Source of the DNA: Furfurilactobacillus curtus
GTDB taxonomy: Bacteria > Bacillota > Bacilli > Lactobacillales > Lactobacillaceae
Direction of reading: 5' to 3'
DNA: 64,000 nt
Assembly: GCF_045862785.1 (NCBI RefSeq)
Contig: NZ_BQXO01000005.1
Span: forward strand, 60,325-124,324
Shown here one piece after another: positions 50,589-58,488 of the stretch. Position 1 is the first letter of the stretch. Each line of letters begins with the position of its first letter. The translations under genes were made by a program, and so were the position numbers. The notes beneath the pieces are model-generated. The model saw only the letters and a program-made list of their open reading frames with translations. It ran no database searches and was not told where the DNA came from.

Positions 50589-50735
50589 GAGAGCGGGACA
50601 TAAGTCGGTAAGTGATGAGCACTAAGGGCGAACTGGCAACGATGATAGTTTATTCATCGTTGCCAGTTCGCTTTTAGGCGGAGTCACTTGACTTATGTCC
50701 CGTATTTTGGCGATTTAGATTTTAGTTTTGTTTAT
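50589..50735. repeat. Palindromic repeat, GGGACATAAGT family, copy 5, with nested hairpin
   Basis: GAGCGGGACATAAGTC (50590) and GACTTATGTCCCG (50690) are the two arms of the family hairpin, but here they are separated by a second perfect hairpin, GCGAACTGGCAACGATGA / TCATCGTTGCCAGTTCGC. The usual GGCGATTTAGATTTTAG follows. Located between convergent genes (CPBP-like and asp23). Confidence 0.8.
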
Positions 50736-50798
50736 TTAGAATGAAAAATCTGTGATTAACCACAGATTTAATTAGGTTTATTCAGTTCGACCATTTTC

Positions 50799-51191
50799 TC
50801 ACTTGCTCTTCTTATTATTTTTTTGCTGATCACGTCGTTCTTCCGGTGTCAACAGATCTTTAACGTGGAACTTAATCGAGGTGACTGTGTAACCCGTCAT
50901 CGTTCGCACAGCGGAAGTAACTTTCCGAGTAATTTTATCAAAGATATCGTTAGCATCTTTACCATATTCTAAGGTGCCATCTAATTCTAGTTCAACGGAC
51001 TTATCATCTGTATCAATATCGGCTGAAACGCCCTGATCTGGTTTATTACCACCGATTTGCGAGGAGATATTATCAAAGATGCCACCCTTTAATTCAATGA
51101 CGCCATCAACTTCTTGAGCCGTTTTTCCGGCAATTTTTTCTAAGACATCGTTGTCGAAGATTAATTCTTTTTTGGTCGTTGCTTCTGACAT
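50799..51191 (-). CDS. asp23: Asp23/Gls24 family envelope stress response protein
   Basis: 130 residues. The Asp23 fold is visible: FDNDVLEKIAGKTAQEVDGV, then GVSADIDTDDKSVELELDGTL and YGKDANDIFDKITRKV. Asp23 proteins coat the inner face of the membrane, held by AmaP, and respond to alkaline and cell-wall stress. Lys-rich C-terminal tail. ATG after GGAGGG. Last gene of a four-gene operon (amaP, DUF2273, asp23 paralogue, this gene). Confidence 0.93.
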   Translation of the reverse strand: MSEATTKKELIFDNDVLEKIAGKTAQEVDGVIELKGGIFDNISSQIGGNKPDQGVSADIDTDDKSVELELDGTLEYGKDANDIFDKITRKVTSAVRTMTGYTVTSIKFHVKDLLTPEERRDQQKNNKKSK

Positions 51192-51236
51192 AATTAGTTT
51201 CCCTCCGTTTTTAACCTGAATTTAGATGAGTTTAAA

Positions 51237-51671
51237 TTATTCAACTTCTCTTGTTTCGGTGGAGTGTGACGAATTCGGTTTGCCCTTTGATTGCTCTTGC
51301 CAATCACGTTTACTCATCACGTCGTTAATGTGTAAATTCAATTCAACAACGTCAAGATCAGTGAGCCCTTTAATGTCACGCACAACACGCTGAGTGACTT
51401 GGTCAAATAATTGATGGATGTCTTTACCGTATTCGACAGTAGCATTCATGTCCAAAGCGACTTGTTTCTTGCCAACTTCCGCATCGATACCTTGTGTTGG
51501 ATCGGCTTGGTTACGAAAACGATCGGTGATACCGCTAAGCATGCCGCCATCAAGTGATAAAATTCCATCAACATTACGAGCCGCTAAACCAGCAATTTTT
51601 TCGATAACCCCGTCATCGTAACTTAACGTATTTTTCATTGGTGTCTGTGTTGATTTTGCATCGTTATCCAT
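51237..51671 (-). CDS. Asp23/Gls24 family envelope stress response protein (paralogue)
   Basis: 144 residues from ATG 51671, after GAGAGG. It has the same core as the downstream gene: YDDGVIEKIAGLAARNVDGI, GIDAEVGKKQVALDMNATVE and YGKDIHQLFDQVTQRVVRDI. N- and C-terminal extensions are longer and polar. Two Asp23 paralogues in one operon are common and may form mixed assemblies under the membrane. Lies 45 bases before the second asp23. Confidence 0.92.
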   Translation of the reverse strand: MDNDAKSTQTPMKNTLSYDDGVIEKIAGLAARNVDGILSLDGGMLSGITDRFRNQADPTQGIDAEVGKKQVALDMNATVEYGKDIHQLFDQVTQRVVRDIKGLTDLDVVELNLHINDVMSKRDWQEQSKGKPNSSHSTETREVE

Positions 51672-51697
51672 TTTCAATTACCTCTCGTGGGCGTGTT

Positions 51698-51883
51698 TTA
51701 TTGATCTGATAAAAACCGGTTAATTTGAGTGGAAATTTGTTTGCGGTCGATCTTAACGTACTTGCCAATAAGCGCCCCAATACCAGCGATAATGGCGACT
51801 AAAATCATGCTCCAAAAGCCGTCCAGAACCCAGGCGAACCCTAGGATAAGTCCGACTAGGGCACCAAACATTGGTGGTTTCAT
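51698..51883 (-). CDS. DUF2273 small membrane protein
   Basis: 61 residues with two hydrophobic helices (FGALVGLILGFAWVLDGFW and MILVAIIAGIGALIGKYV) and a basic tail. DUF2273 proteins are the regular partners of AmaP and Asp23. ATG follows GGGAGTGA. It probably helps to place the Asp23 layer at the membrane; the exact role is unknown. Confidence 0.9.
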   Translation of the reverse strand: MKPPMFGALVGLILGFAWVLDGFWSMILVAIIAGIGALIGKYVKIDRKQISTQINRFLSDQ

Positions 51884-51902
51884 TCAAAAATCACTCCCTT
51901 CA

Positions 51903-52463
51903 TTAAACGACGCGAGTATCGCGTTGGTGTGGACTAATGGCTGGTTCAATCCTGATATGACGGTGCCGCAATTTGAAATCTAGCTGATCATGTAAATATT
52001 GTTTAACAACCGCTAACACATCGTTGCCTAAATTTTTGAACGGTTCAGCTTCTAAAAAAGTTGCAATTCCTTGTACACTGACGTCAACTTTTTGTTTCTT
52101 GTTGTGCGCTCGTAGGTTGACTGTGACATGGCCCATATTGGTTGATGATTCAATCCGATATTTTAGATCGTGTTCCAACGCACTTATCGGTAAAGAAACT
52201 GTTCCTCGCGGTCCTTTGAATGAAACGGTAGCGACGGTCCGTGGCTTAAAAATACCGACCAGTAGGATGAGGATACCGGTAATTATCACGATGGCGCTTA
52301 ATCCAATCATGATGATTTTAATAACCTCAGGATTTAAAGCAATCCAATGATTGATCCATGATGGTATCCAAGGAGTTTTTATGCGCGCCCATATTGTTAG
52401 ACAACCCAATAGGATGACGGCAATTCCACCTAAACTCACCAGCCATTTTGTTATTCGTTTCAT
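51903..52463 (-). CDS. amaP: Alkaline shock response membrane anchor protein AmaP
   Basis: 186 residues from ATG 52463, 9 bases after GAAAGGA (ATG 52469 is too close). Two N-terminal transmembrane helices (ITKWLVSLGGIAVILLGCL and IMIGLSAIVIITGILILLV) are followed by a cytoplasmic Asp23-like domain (GTVSLPISALEHDLKYRIES, VTVNLRAHNKKQKVDVSVQG). AmaP tethers Asp23 to the membrane in Staphylococcus. First gene of the operon; transcribed away from the 73-residue protein gene. Confidence 0.9.
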   Translation of the reverse strand: MKRITKWLVSLGGIAVILLGCLTIWARIKTPWIPSWINHWIALNPEVIKIIMIGLSAIVIITGILILLVGIFKPRTVATVSFKGPRGTVSLPISALEHDLKYRIESSTNMGHVTVNLRAHNKKQKVDVSVQGIATFLEAEPFKNLGNDVLAVVKQYLHDQLDFKLRHRHIRIEPAISPHQRDTRVV

Positions 52464-52602
52464 GGACATCTATCCTTTCTGGTTGATTAACTAAATCTTA
52501 TTTTCTTTATTAGTTTTTCTCAAAAAATATGCTTATTGATGGAATGATCTTATTTTATAAATCTCTTTTATAGCGGCATTAAACGGATAGGAACTAAAAT
52601 AC

Positions 52603-52653
52603 TTTGTTAACAAAAGCACATTATTTTGTACTTTTATTCAGACATGCTAGCAT
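52603..52653 (+). promoter_or_regulatory. Promoter and palindrome of the first 73-residue protein gene
   Basis: TTTGTTAACAAA (52603-52614) is a perfect palindrome, followed by AGCACATTATTTTG, -35 TTGTAC (52626-52631), 16 bases, and -10 TAGCAT (52648-52653). Almost the same block precedes the paralogue at 57357, while sequence between -10 and start codon differs. Confidence 0.65.
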
Positions 52654-52697
52654 CGGTTCCACAGTAAACAAAGATAAGCCTATAGGAGGAACTCACT

Positions 52698-52919
52698 ATG
52701 ATTACAATTTTCCATAACGAACTAGGACATCACCGGATTCATTTTCCAAAGGGGAAGTACATTACTTTTAACCTTATTCACCCTTCGCCGACATCGGCTT
52801 ATCGGATTGAAATTCTTGATACTAATCTGGAAGGTGTAAAACGACTTCAAGTTCGCTTCAGTCATTTAGGGCAAATCCTCCAATTGCGAGATAATCAATT
52901 AAGCTTTCAGCTGATTTAA
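52698..52919 (+). CDS. 73-residue protein of unknown function, paralogue 1
   Basis: It opens MITIFHNELGHHRIHFPKGK and ends in LGQILQLRDNQLSFQLI. No signal peptide or membrane helix; alternating hydrophobic residues suggest a small beta barrel or sheet. About 65% identical to the protein at 57357, with fixed blocks MITIFHNELG, FPKGKYITFNL and LEILDTNL-like (IEILDTNLEG). ATG after AGGAGG. No family recognised. It neighbours stress and glycosyltransferase genes, which hints at a stress or envelope role. Confidence 0.8.
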   Translation: MITIFHNELGHHRIHFPKGKYITFNLIHPSPTSAYRIEILDTNLEGVKRLQVRFSHLGQILQLRDNQLSFQLI

Positions 52920-53061
52920 ATAGGTGGACGCTCAGTTTAATTGTCGACTTGAATAAATTGAGCAGGTTGTGTTAAAAGCAGATAATTTGAACCGCTAATG
53001 CAAATTCTGTAATTTTGTGGCACGAAAGAGAATTTAACGGTTTTTAAAGGAGAAGTGCCGT

Positions 53062-53907
53062 ATGGTCCAACAGATGCATATTGCTGCGACGGTTAACAGC
53101 GACTTTGTGAAACCGCTTCAAGTGTGCCTGTTATCAATTTTGCAGAATAATCCTAGCATGAATATTTACTTCCATATCATTGGCGAACGCCTTAGTGAAA
53201 GTGAGCAAGCCTCGGCCGAAGTGTTAATTGAACGATTTACTCAATGCCGGGAAATTGAATTTCTTAACCCTAATAGAGCGCCTTATGAAGCGGCCAGGAC
53301 AGACTCTAAAATTCCAACAGCTGCCTATTATCGGCTCGATTTACCGCAGATGCTGCCGAAACTTTCACGGCTGCTATACATCGACTGTGATATGGTCTGC
53401 GTCGATGCATTGATGGAATTGTGGCAGACAAATTTGCAGGGGAAAGTTATCGGAGCGGTTGAAGATGCTGGTTACGTCCCTCGGCTGAGCGAAATGGGTA
53501 TTGAGTGTCAAGATCAGACCTACTTTAACTCAGGCTTGCTATTAATCGATATGGATGCTTGGCGGGAACAAGATATTACTGTTAAAGCCCAAGAATTTAT
53601 TCAACAACACGGAGAGCTGCTTTTATACCACGACCAAGATGTTCTAAACGCAGTTCTTGCTGACAATTGGTATTATCTGCATCCCCGCTATAACGCACAG
53701 TCGCGTTTAGTCCGTTACGAACAGATTCACGCTGATCCACATCGAGAACAGTTGGCTGAAGAAGCGCGACAACAGCCAGCTATTATTCATTATTCTGGAC
53801 GAAGTAAGCCATGGATTACTCAAGGCGTTCGGCTGCATCCATGGCGTCGTGCTTATCAAAATTATGAAGCATTATTGCATCGCTTTTCACAATTACAACG
53901 CGATTAG
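53062..53907 (+). CDS. Family 8 glycosyltransferase
   Basis: 281 residues, cytoplasmic, GT-A fold with retaining mechanism. Signatures: N-terminal IAATVNSDFVKPLQVCLLSI, the DxD metal site in LLYIDCDMVCVDAL, the acceptor region FNSGLLLIDMDAWRE, HDQDVLNAVLADNWY and the C-terminal IIHYSGRSKPW. It uses UDP-glucose or UDP-galactose type donors. Acceptor unknown: candidates are a wall polymer or a secreted Ser-rich protein such as the adhesin 5 kb away. ATG after AAAGGAGAAG. A 111-residue protein gene follows after 27 bases. Confidence 0.92.
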   Translation: MVQQMHIAATVNSDFVKPLQVCLLSILQNNPSMNIYFHIIGERLSESEQASAEVLIERFTQCREIEFLNPNRAPYEAARTDSKIPTAAYYRLDLPQMLPKLSRLLYIDCDMVCVDALMELWQTNLQGKVIGAVEDAGYVPRLSEMGIECQDQTYFNSGLLLIDMDAWREQDITVKAQEFIQQHGELLLYHDQDVLNAVLADNWYYLHPRYNAQSRLVRYEQIHADPHREQLAEEARQQPAIIHYSGRSKPWITQGVRLHPWRRAYQNYEALLHRFSQLQRD

Positions 53908-53934
53908 CGGGACCTACTTAAGGAGGAATAGGAT

Positions 53935-54270
53935 ATGACAACTGACGTGATGTTATTCGATCGGGAACAGGCACCAGTTTTGTGGTTGCAACGTGGCGAA
54001 ACCGTTAATTTAGGCGCAGATGGCGATTTTGAGTTGCGATTTGACGAGCAAGCCAACGCTTATGAATTACTAAAATCACCATTTGGTAAGGGTGAACAAA
54101 CGCCAAATGACCAATTCTTCTTTTTCCAGGACCTCTTTGAACTAGCGGTTAAACAAGGTTATGCCATTGGGAATAGCGCTGAATCAGCTCAGCCAATTAA
54201 GGAAGTAGAATTGGTGCCCGGCATTGGGCAAGATAATTCAAAACAAGTATTACGTTTGTACCTTAAGTGA
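53935..54270 (+). CDS. Hypothetical protein, 111 residues
   Basis: No family recognised. It is acidic, without signal peptide or membrane segment, and appears mixed alpha/beta: N-terminal strands (DVMLFDREQAPVLWLQRGE), an aromatic FFFFQDLFELAVKQGY helix and a final strand KQVLRLYLK. ATG after AAGGAGG. It is the second of four closely spaced plus-strand genes (GT8, this, a 62-residue protein, SDR), so co-transcription is likely. Confidence 0.78.
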   Translation: MTTDVMLFDREQAPVLWLQRGETVNLGADGDFELRFDEQANAYELLKSPFGKGEQTPNDQFFFFQDLFELAVKQGYAIGNSAESAQPIKEVELVPGIGQDNSKQVLRLYLK

Positions 54271-54283
54271 GGGAGGGCCAATC

Positions 54284-54472
54284 ATGCCTTGGACATATAA
54301 AGACTATCCCAGTTCCTTTAAGAACATGAACGTTAAGACGCGGCATAAAGCAATTGACATCGCTAATGCTTTGAAGCGAGACAAATACCCTGATGATCGG
54401 GCGATCCCCATCGCCATCAAACAAGCTAAAGAATGGTACGAAGATCATGTTGAAGGTAACCAAAAGTCGTAA
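54284..54472 (+). CDS. Small conserved protein (MPW-x-x-x-DYP type, ChaB-like helical)
   Basis: 62 residues opening MPWTYKDYPSSFKNMNVKTR, then HKAIDIANALKRDKY and DRAIPIAIKQAKEWY. Small proteins of this pattern are common in stress-gene neighbourhoods of many bacteria and resemble ChaB in layout; the function is not known. ATG 54284 follows GGGAGG at the correct spacing. It lies 13 bases after the 111-residue protein gene and 32 before the SDR gene. Confidence 0.78.
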   Translation: MPWTYKDYPSSFKNMNVKTRHKAIDIANALKRDKYPDDRAIPIAIKQAKEWYEDHVEGNQKS

Positions 54473-54504
54473 CATTTCCCCCACTGGATCAGGAGGATAC
54501 CACC

Positions 54505-55395
54505 ATGGAACCCAATTTAATTGACCCACGGCACATGTTTTATACGGACAAATTTGTTAAACAAGATCAACCCACCCCAGCCATACAAAATCAAATGCAG
54601 CCGCAGCCTGATTGTGGTGAAGAAAGTTACCAGGGACATGACGAATTAAAAGATCGTCGGGTGTTAATTACTGGTGGTGACTCAGGCATTGGTCGAGCAG
54701 CCGCAATTGCTTTTGCGCGAGAAGGCGCTGACGTCGCCATTCAATTTCTCCCCGGTGAACAAAGCGATGCGCAAGAAGTTAAACACTATATTGAACAAGC
54801 CGGCCGTAAAGCCTTACTGCTACCGTATGATTTGCGCGATGAGGCGGCGCCACAACAACTTGTTCAGCAAGTCGTTGACACTTTTGGAGGCTTAGATACA
54901 TTGGTATTAAATGCTGCCCAACAAATTGCAACCGAAGACCCTTCACAGCTATCGATGGCACAGGTGCGAGATACGTTTACGATCAATATCATTGCGATGA
55001 TGGCGATCGTTAAAGAGGCGCAAGGTCATTTGCCACCAGGATCAGCCATTGTAACCACAACTTCAGTTCAGGCTTTTAATCCTAGTCCACAGTTAATCGA
55101 TTACGCAGCTACTAAAGCTGCAATCGCTAATTACACGATTAATTTGTCACAGATCATGGCAGAACATGGCGTGCGCGTTAATGGAGTAGCACCAGGACCG
55201 ATTTGGACGCCATTACAACTGGACCATGGGCAACCGCAATCTGCCATTCCAGAATTTGGTCAGAGTTCATTAATAGGACGAGCCGGTCAACCTGCAGAAT
55301 TGGCACCAGTCTATGTCTTTTTAGCCTCCAATAAAGCAAGTTATGTTACTGGTCAGATATATGGAGTTACTGGTGGCGAGGCGATTAACCTTTGA
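54505..55395 (+). CDS. SDR family oxidoreductase, general stress protein 39-like
   Basis: 296 residues with the approximately 45-residue N-terminal extension typical of the Gsp39/YhdF/YghA group (MYTDKF-like FYTDKFVKQDQP, then YQGHDELKDRRVLITGG). Nucleotide loop TGGDSGIG, NAAQ strand, catalytic serine in TTTSVQAF and YAATK catalytic Tyr-Lys, PGPIWTPLQ after. In Bacillus such proteins belong to the SigB general stress regulon. ATG after AGGAGGATACC. Last gene of the GT8 cluster, followed by a terminator. Confidence 0.92.
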   Translation: MEPNLIDPRHMFYTDKFVKQDQPTPAIQNQMQPQPDCGEESYQGHDELKDRRVLITGGDSGIGRAAAIAFAREGADVAIQFLPGEQSDAQEVKHYIEQAGRKALLLPYDLRDEAAPQQLVQQVVDTFGGLDTLVLNAAQQIATEDPSQLSMAQVRDTFTINIIAMMAIVKEAQGHLPPGSAIVTTTSVQAFNPSPQLIDYAATKAAIANYTINLSQIMAEHGVRVNGVAPGPIWTPLQLDHGQPQSAIPEFGQSSLIGRAGQPAELAPVYVFLASNKASYVTGQIYGVTGGEAINL

Positions 55396-55456
55396 TGCGA
55401 ACTTGATGGGTTTCACGCTTGGTTGGCAATTTTGTGACGATATAATAGCGAAAAAA

Positions 55457-55503
55457 ATAAGGTTTGCACGTTCATAATGGAACGGTGCGAACCTTATTTT
55501 TGG
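55457..55503. terminator. Bidirectional terminator between SDR and GT4 genes
   Basis: AATAAGGTTTGCACGTTC pairs with GAACGGTGCGAACCTTATT (one bulge), flanked by A and T runs. Confidence 0.88.
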
Positions 55504-55508
55504 GTATA

Positions 55509-57044
55509 TCAACTTCCTAAAACACTTCGCCATTTTTGCCAACTATTGGTTTCACTATAACGTTTGCAACTTTCAAGAGCACCATGACTAAGTCTTTGCC
55601 ATTCCGTCTCAGAAGCTAATAACACTTGTGTGATCCGGCTTGCCATTGCCTCAATATCTCCGTTGTTGACTAGGTAACCATTTTTTCCATTACGGATGAT
55701 TTCACCAGGTCCGTATGGTGCATCCATAGCAACGATTGGGGTACCATGTTGACAAGCTTCAACCAGCGACATGTTATAGCCTTCATCTCGGCTAGTCGAT
55801 AAGGCGACCATGGCTTGATCATAAACTTTGTTAATGTTGGGCGTGTAAGGGGAAAAGTTGACCGCTGTTTCTAAGTTATTACCTTTAATCTGTTGTTGTA
55901 ACTGTACGAATAAATCTGGATCATTAGTTAACCCATGAATCGATAATGTTGCTTGAGGAACAATTTGTTTTACCTTAGCAAACGTTTCTATCAGCCGGGG
56001 CAAAGCTTTTTGATAGCTGATTCTAGCGATTGCAATACAATGAAAAGATCGACGTTGATCAAATCGCAAAATCGGTTTGTCGTAGTCTGCTAACACGACT
56101 GGAGGAATAGCAGACACCTTCAATTGGACGGGCATTCGTTGACTTAGGTCAGCAGCTTCTCGATGAGAACCACAGATTAACCCTGTAATTTGGTCAGCCA
56201 TTTTTTGAACTAAAAGTAAAAATGGAGGTAAGTTTCCTAAAATTGGATGTTCAAAATAATCTGTCATGATGTTGTGCTCGTAAACAAATAGTTTGGCTGG
56301 CCTTTGTTTCATATATTTTGTCGGTGCTAAGGTAGCAACTTCAAAATCAGATATAAAAGCATTGTCTTCACCGGTGTTCTGATTCATCACGTCGTAAAAG
56401 TATGCGACTAATTCTGGCAGGCCAGAAAAAATCTGTTTGACTTGACCCAAATCATCGAATACGACATAGCTGTGCGAAGTTAGTTGACTATGGTCAATGC
56501 GGCTCAGATGATGTTGAATTCGGCGTCGATGATGTGCATCATAGTATATCTCTTGGTTTAAGTTACCTGTTTGGTCATAGAAGCAAGAACAATTTAAGAA
56601 ACCACGGCTATCATAACGATTAGTTTGCACAAATTTTCCATTGATACCATACCAATCAATGGTCATGATGCGTGCATTTGCGAAGGCCTCGATTGTCGCA
56701 ACAGGTTCTGCCGTGATGACTTGAATTCGGACATTATTGGCGTTAACTGCTTGCCAATACACAGTATTCACTCGTTGCCACGGAAGCGATAAATCAATAA
56801 GATCTTTAGCTGTCAAATTGACAGTAGGAACATCAACAACTCCTTGGTACCAATCAAAGCAGTTTATATAATCATCAGTCGTCAATCCTAAACGAGTCGC
56901 ATAGTGATTATTTTGAGCGTTGGGTAATACAGTTAAAAATTTAATGTTTTTTCCGTGATGTTTGAATAGTTTTCTACGCTTGATCTGAGCATGCTCAACA
57001 CCGGATACATTCCAGCGAAACCAATCAGTCAGAAAGAAAATCAT
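55509..57044 (-). CDS. Family 4 glycosyltransferase (GtfA/TagE-like)
   Basis: 511 residues from ATG 57044, 6 bases after AAGGTG. The N-terminal domain opens FFLTDWFRWNVSGVEHAQIK, the pattern of GtfA/TagE-type enzymes, and has a beta-meander insertion (about 60-220). The C-terminal GT-B domain holds AIARISYQKALPRLIETF and the E-x7-E donor site in RDEGYNMSLVEACQHGTP (about 419-436). TagE adds glucose to teichoic acid, GtfA adds the first sugar to Ser/Thr of accessory-Sec adhesins. The neighbouring adhesin makes the second role attractive, but GtfB, SecA2 and SecY2 are not in the window. Confidence 0.87.
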   Translation of the reverse strand: MIFFLTDWFRWNVSGVEHAQIKRRKLFKHHGKNIKFLTVLPNAQNNHYATRLGLTTDDYINCFDWYQGVVDVPTVNLTAKDLIDLSLPWQRVNTVYWQAVNANNVRIQVITAEPVATIEAFANARIMTIDWYGINGKFVQTNRYDSRGFLNCSCFYDQTGNLNQEIYYDAHHRRRIQHHLSRIDHSQLTSHSYVVFDDLGQVKQIFSGLPELVAYFYDVMNQNTGEDNAFISDFEVATLAPTKYMKQRPAKLFVYEHNIMTDYFEHPILGNLPPFLLLVQKMADQITGLICGSHREAADLSQRMPVQLKVSAIPPVVLADYDKPILRFDQRRSFHCIAIARISYQKALPRLIETFAKVKQIVPQATLSIHGLTNDPDLFVQLQQQIKGNNLETAVNFSPYTPNINKVYDQAMVALSTSRDEGYNMSLVEACQHGTPIVAMDAPYGPGEIIRNGKNGYLVNNGDIEAMASRITQVLLASETEWQRLSHGALESCKRYSETNSWQKWRSVLGS

Positions 57045-57253
57045 TAAATTCACCTTGTTTCCGTGGTTTAAAGCGGTTTGGTTAGCTATTAGCCAAAGGT
57101 TGCTTGATTGACGAACGTTATCCGGGCTAAACCATTTTCAGATTTCATTATGGCATAAATTCAGTAATAAAACGTTTAAATATATGTGCACGCTAATGAC
57201 TTTATTGCAGATTTATTTGTTATCGATCCCGAAATTGGTGAATTTCCCAAAAA

Positions 57254-57306
57254 ACTTTGTTACAAAAAGCACATAATTTTATCTTGCTTTGTAGACATGT
57301 TAGTAT
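57254..57306 (+). promoter_or_regulatory. Promoter and palindrome of the second 73-residue protein gene
   Basis: ACTTTGTTACAAAAAGCACA, then TAATTTT, and further on AGACATGTTAGTATCG: the same block as upstream of 52698. TTTGT-T-ACAAA is symmetric. -10 TAGTAT at 57301-57306. Confidence 0.6.
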
Positions 57307-57356
57307 CGAGTTTATTAATAAAACTAATAGAAATCATTACATTGGAGGATTTAACT

Positions 57357-57578
57357 ATGATTACAATTTTTCATAACGAACTTGGCCGACACTGCGTTAA
57401 CTTTCCTAAAGGTAAATACATCACGTTTAACTTAGAGCATAGTCCTAAGACAACCGGCTATCGATTGGAGATATTGGATACTAATTTGGTTGGGCTCAAG
57501 CAACTACAATTAAGTTTTAATCACTTAGGTCAAATCTTTCAGCTACACGAACAAGCTTTGAGTTTTCATTTAATTTAA
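57357..57578 (+). CDS. 73-residue protein of unknown function, paralogue 2
   Basis: It opens MITIFHNELGRHCVNFPKGK and ends LGQIFQLHEQALSFHLI. Same length and layout as the gene at 52698; differences are spread evenly and mostly conservative, as for two maintained genes. ATG 57357 follows TTGGAGGA; the longer frame from 57186 crosses the conserved promoter and is not real. No family recognised. It is alone, between GT4 and the adhesin. Confidence 0.82.
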   Translation: MITIFHNELGRHCVNFPKGKYITFNLEHSPKTTGYRLEILDTNLVGLKQLQLSFNHLGQIFQLHEQALSFHLI

Positions 57579-58488
57579 AGGTTAAGCGCGACAAACGTTT
57601 GAGGCTTCCCTTTATTTTGTGATTTATTGCTGAGAACATGCATTTTTTCACTGGAAAAATATCAAGTGGAGCCAAAATTTTCGAAATTGTTTTGTTGGTC
57701 AATAATAAGAGTCCACGCTAGCTGTAACGTGGTTAAATTGCGCTTCATTGCACCAAGTAAAAGCATTACGCATTATTCTTTTATTGAATTTTTGAATTTG
57801 TGATGTCACAAAGTCACCTGTTTAATCCAGACAGACACTAGCTAGCCGCAAGCTGGTTAAATGTGTGAAGCTATGGGTGAATAAATGATATAGCTAAAAT
57901 AGCGGTTTAAACTGCGGCAATCAAAAAGGCAGGCCAAGTCGGCACTGCCTTTTTGGTGCTCAAAATATTCATGAACCTGGCTAATTTGATGATCAGTCAC
58001 GATTTCTGTCAATACTAATCATTGCATTATTAGCACCTTGGTGTCGACCAAAGTAATCTCTGGTCTGTAATGATGCTTTTGTTTTAACCGACTTCAGGCT
58101 AATTAAGTAGTGATAATGGCTAGATTTGTCTCGATTAGTGCATCAATTATTGGTATAAGGCTAAAAGTTTGTAGTAAGGATGATATTTTTCCTAACCAAT
58201 ATAAACATTCGCAATTAAAAATGTTTGTGAAATATGAAAAAACATTGTATATTTCCAAAACGTGATCATAATGGTTTGTCACTTGATAACACCACAACTA
58301 TGCTGAGTTTATTAACCTCATTATTAATGTAGGAGTCGGGCATTTTCTAAGAAAGATTGTGCACCCCTTTAACGCTCACAATTAAGGGGGTATAAATTTT
58401 ATAATAGGTGGTGTATGGTAAGAGCGTAAAATTGTTTTCCACTTTAATAGTAAAGGCCTAGATGAATTACCAAGGAGGAGATTTCTTC
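57579..58488. other. 910-bp gene-free region upstream of the adhesin
   Basis: Features: two diverged copies of GCTAGC(C/T)G..G..GGTTAAA (57718 and 57840), a perfect 16-bp palindrome TTTGTGATGTCACAAA (57797-57812), a terminator-like hairpin AAAAAGGCA...TGCCTTTTT (57928-57955), and a hairpin ACCCCTTTAA...TTAAGGGGGT (58362-58392) close to the adhesin gene. AAGGAGGAG at 58472-58480 is the adhesin ribosome binding site. No credible coding frame. Confidence 0.55.
57928..57955. terminator. Terminator-like hairpin
   Basis: AAAAAGGCA / TGCCTTTTT, 9-bp stem with partly paired loop (GCC / GGC). No gene ends directly before it, so it may close a small RNA from the 57.6-57.9 kb stretch or a long 3' region. 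Confidence 0.5.

Noticed and set aside
57797..57812. TTTGTGATGTCACAAA as a CRP/FNR site
   Set aside because: The half-sites are only 2 bases apart, while CRP/FNR sites need 6 (TGTGA-N6-TCACA). Kept only as a palindrome.
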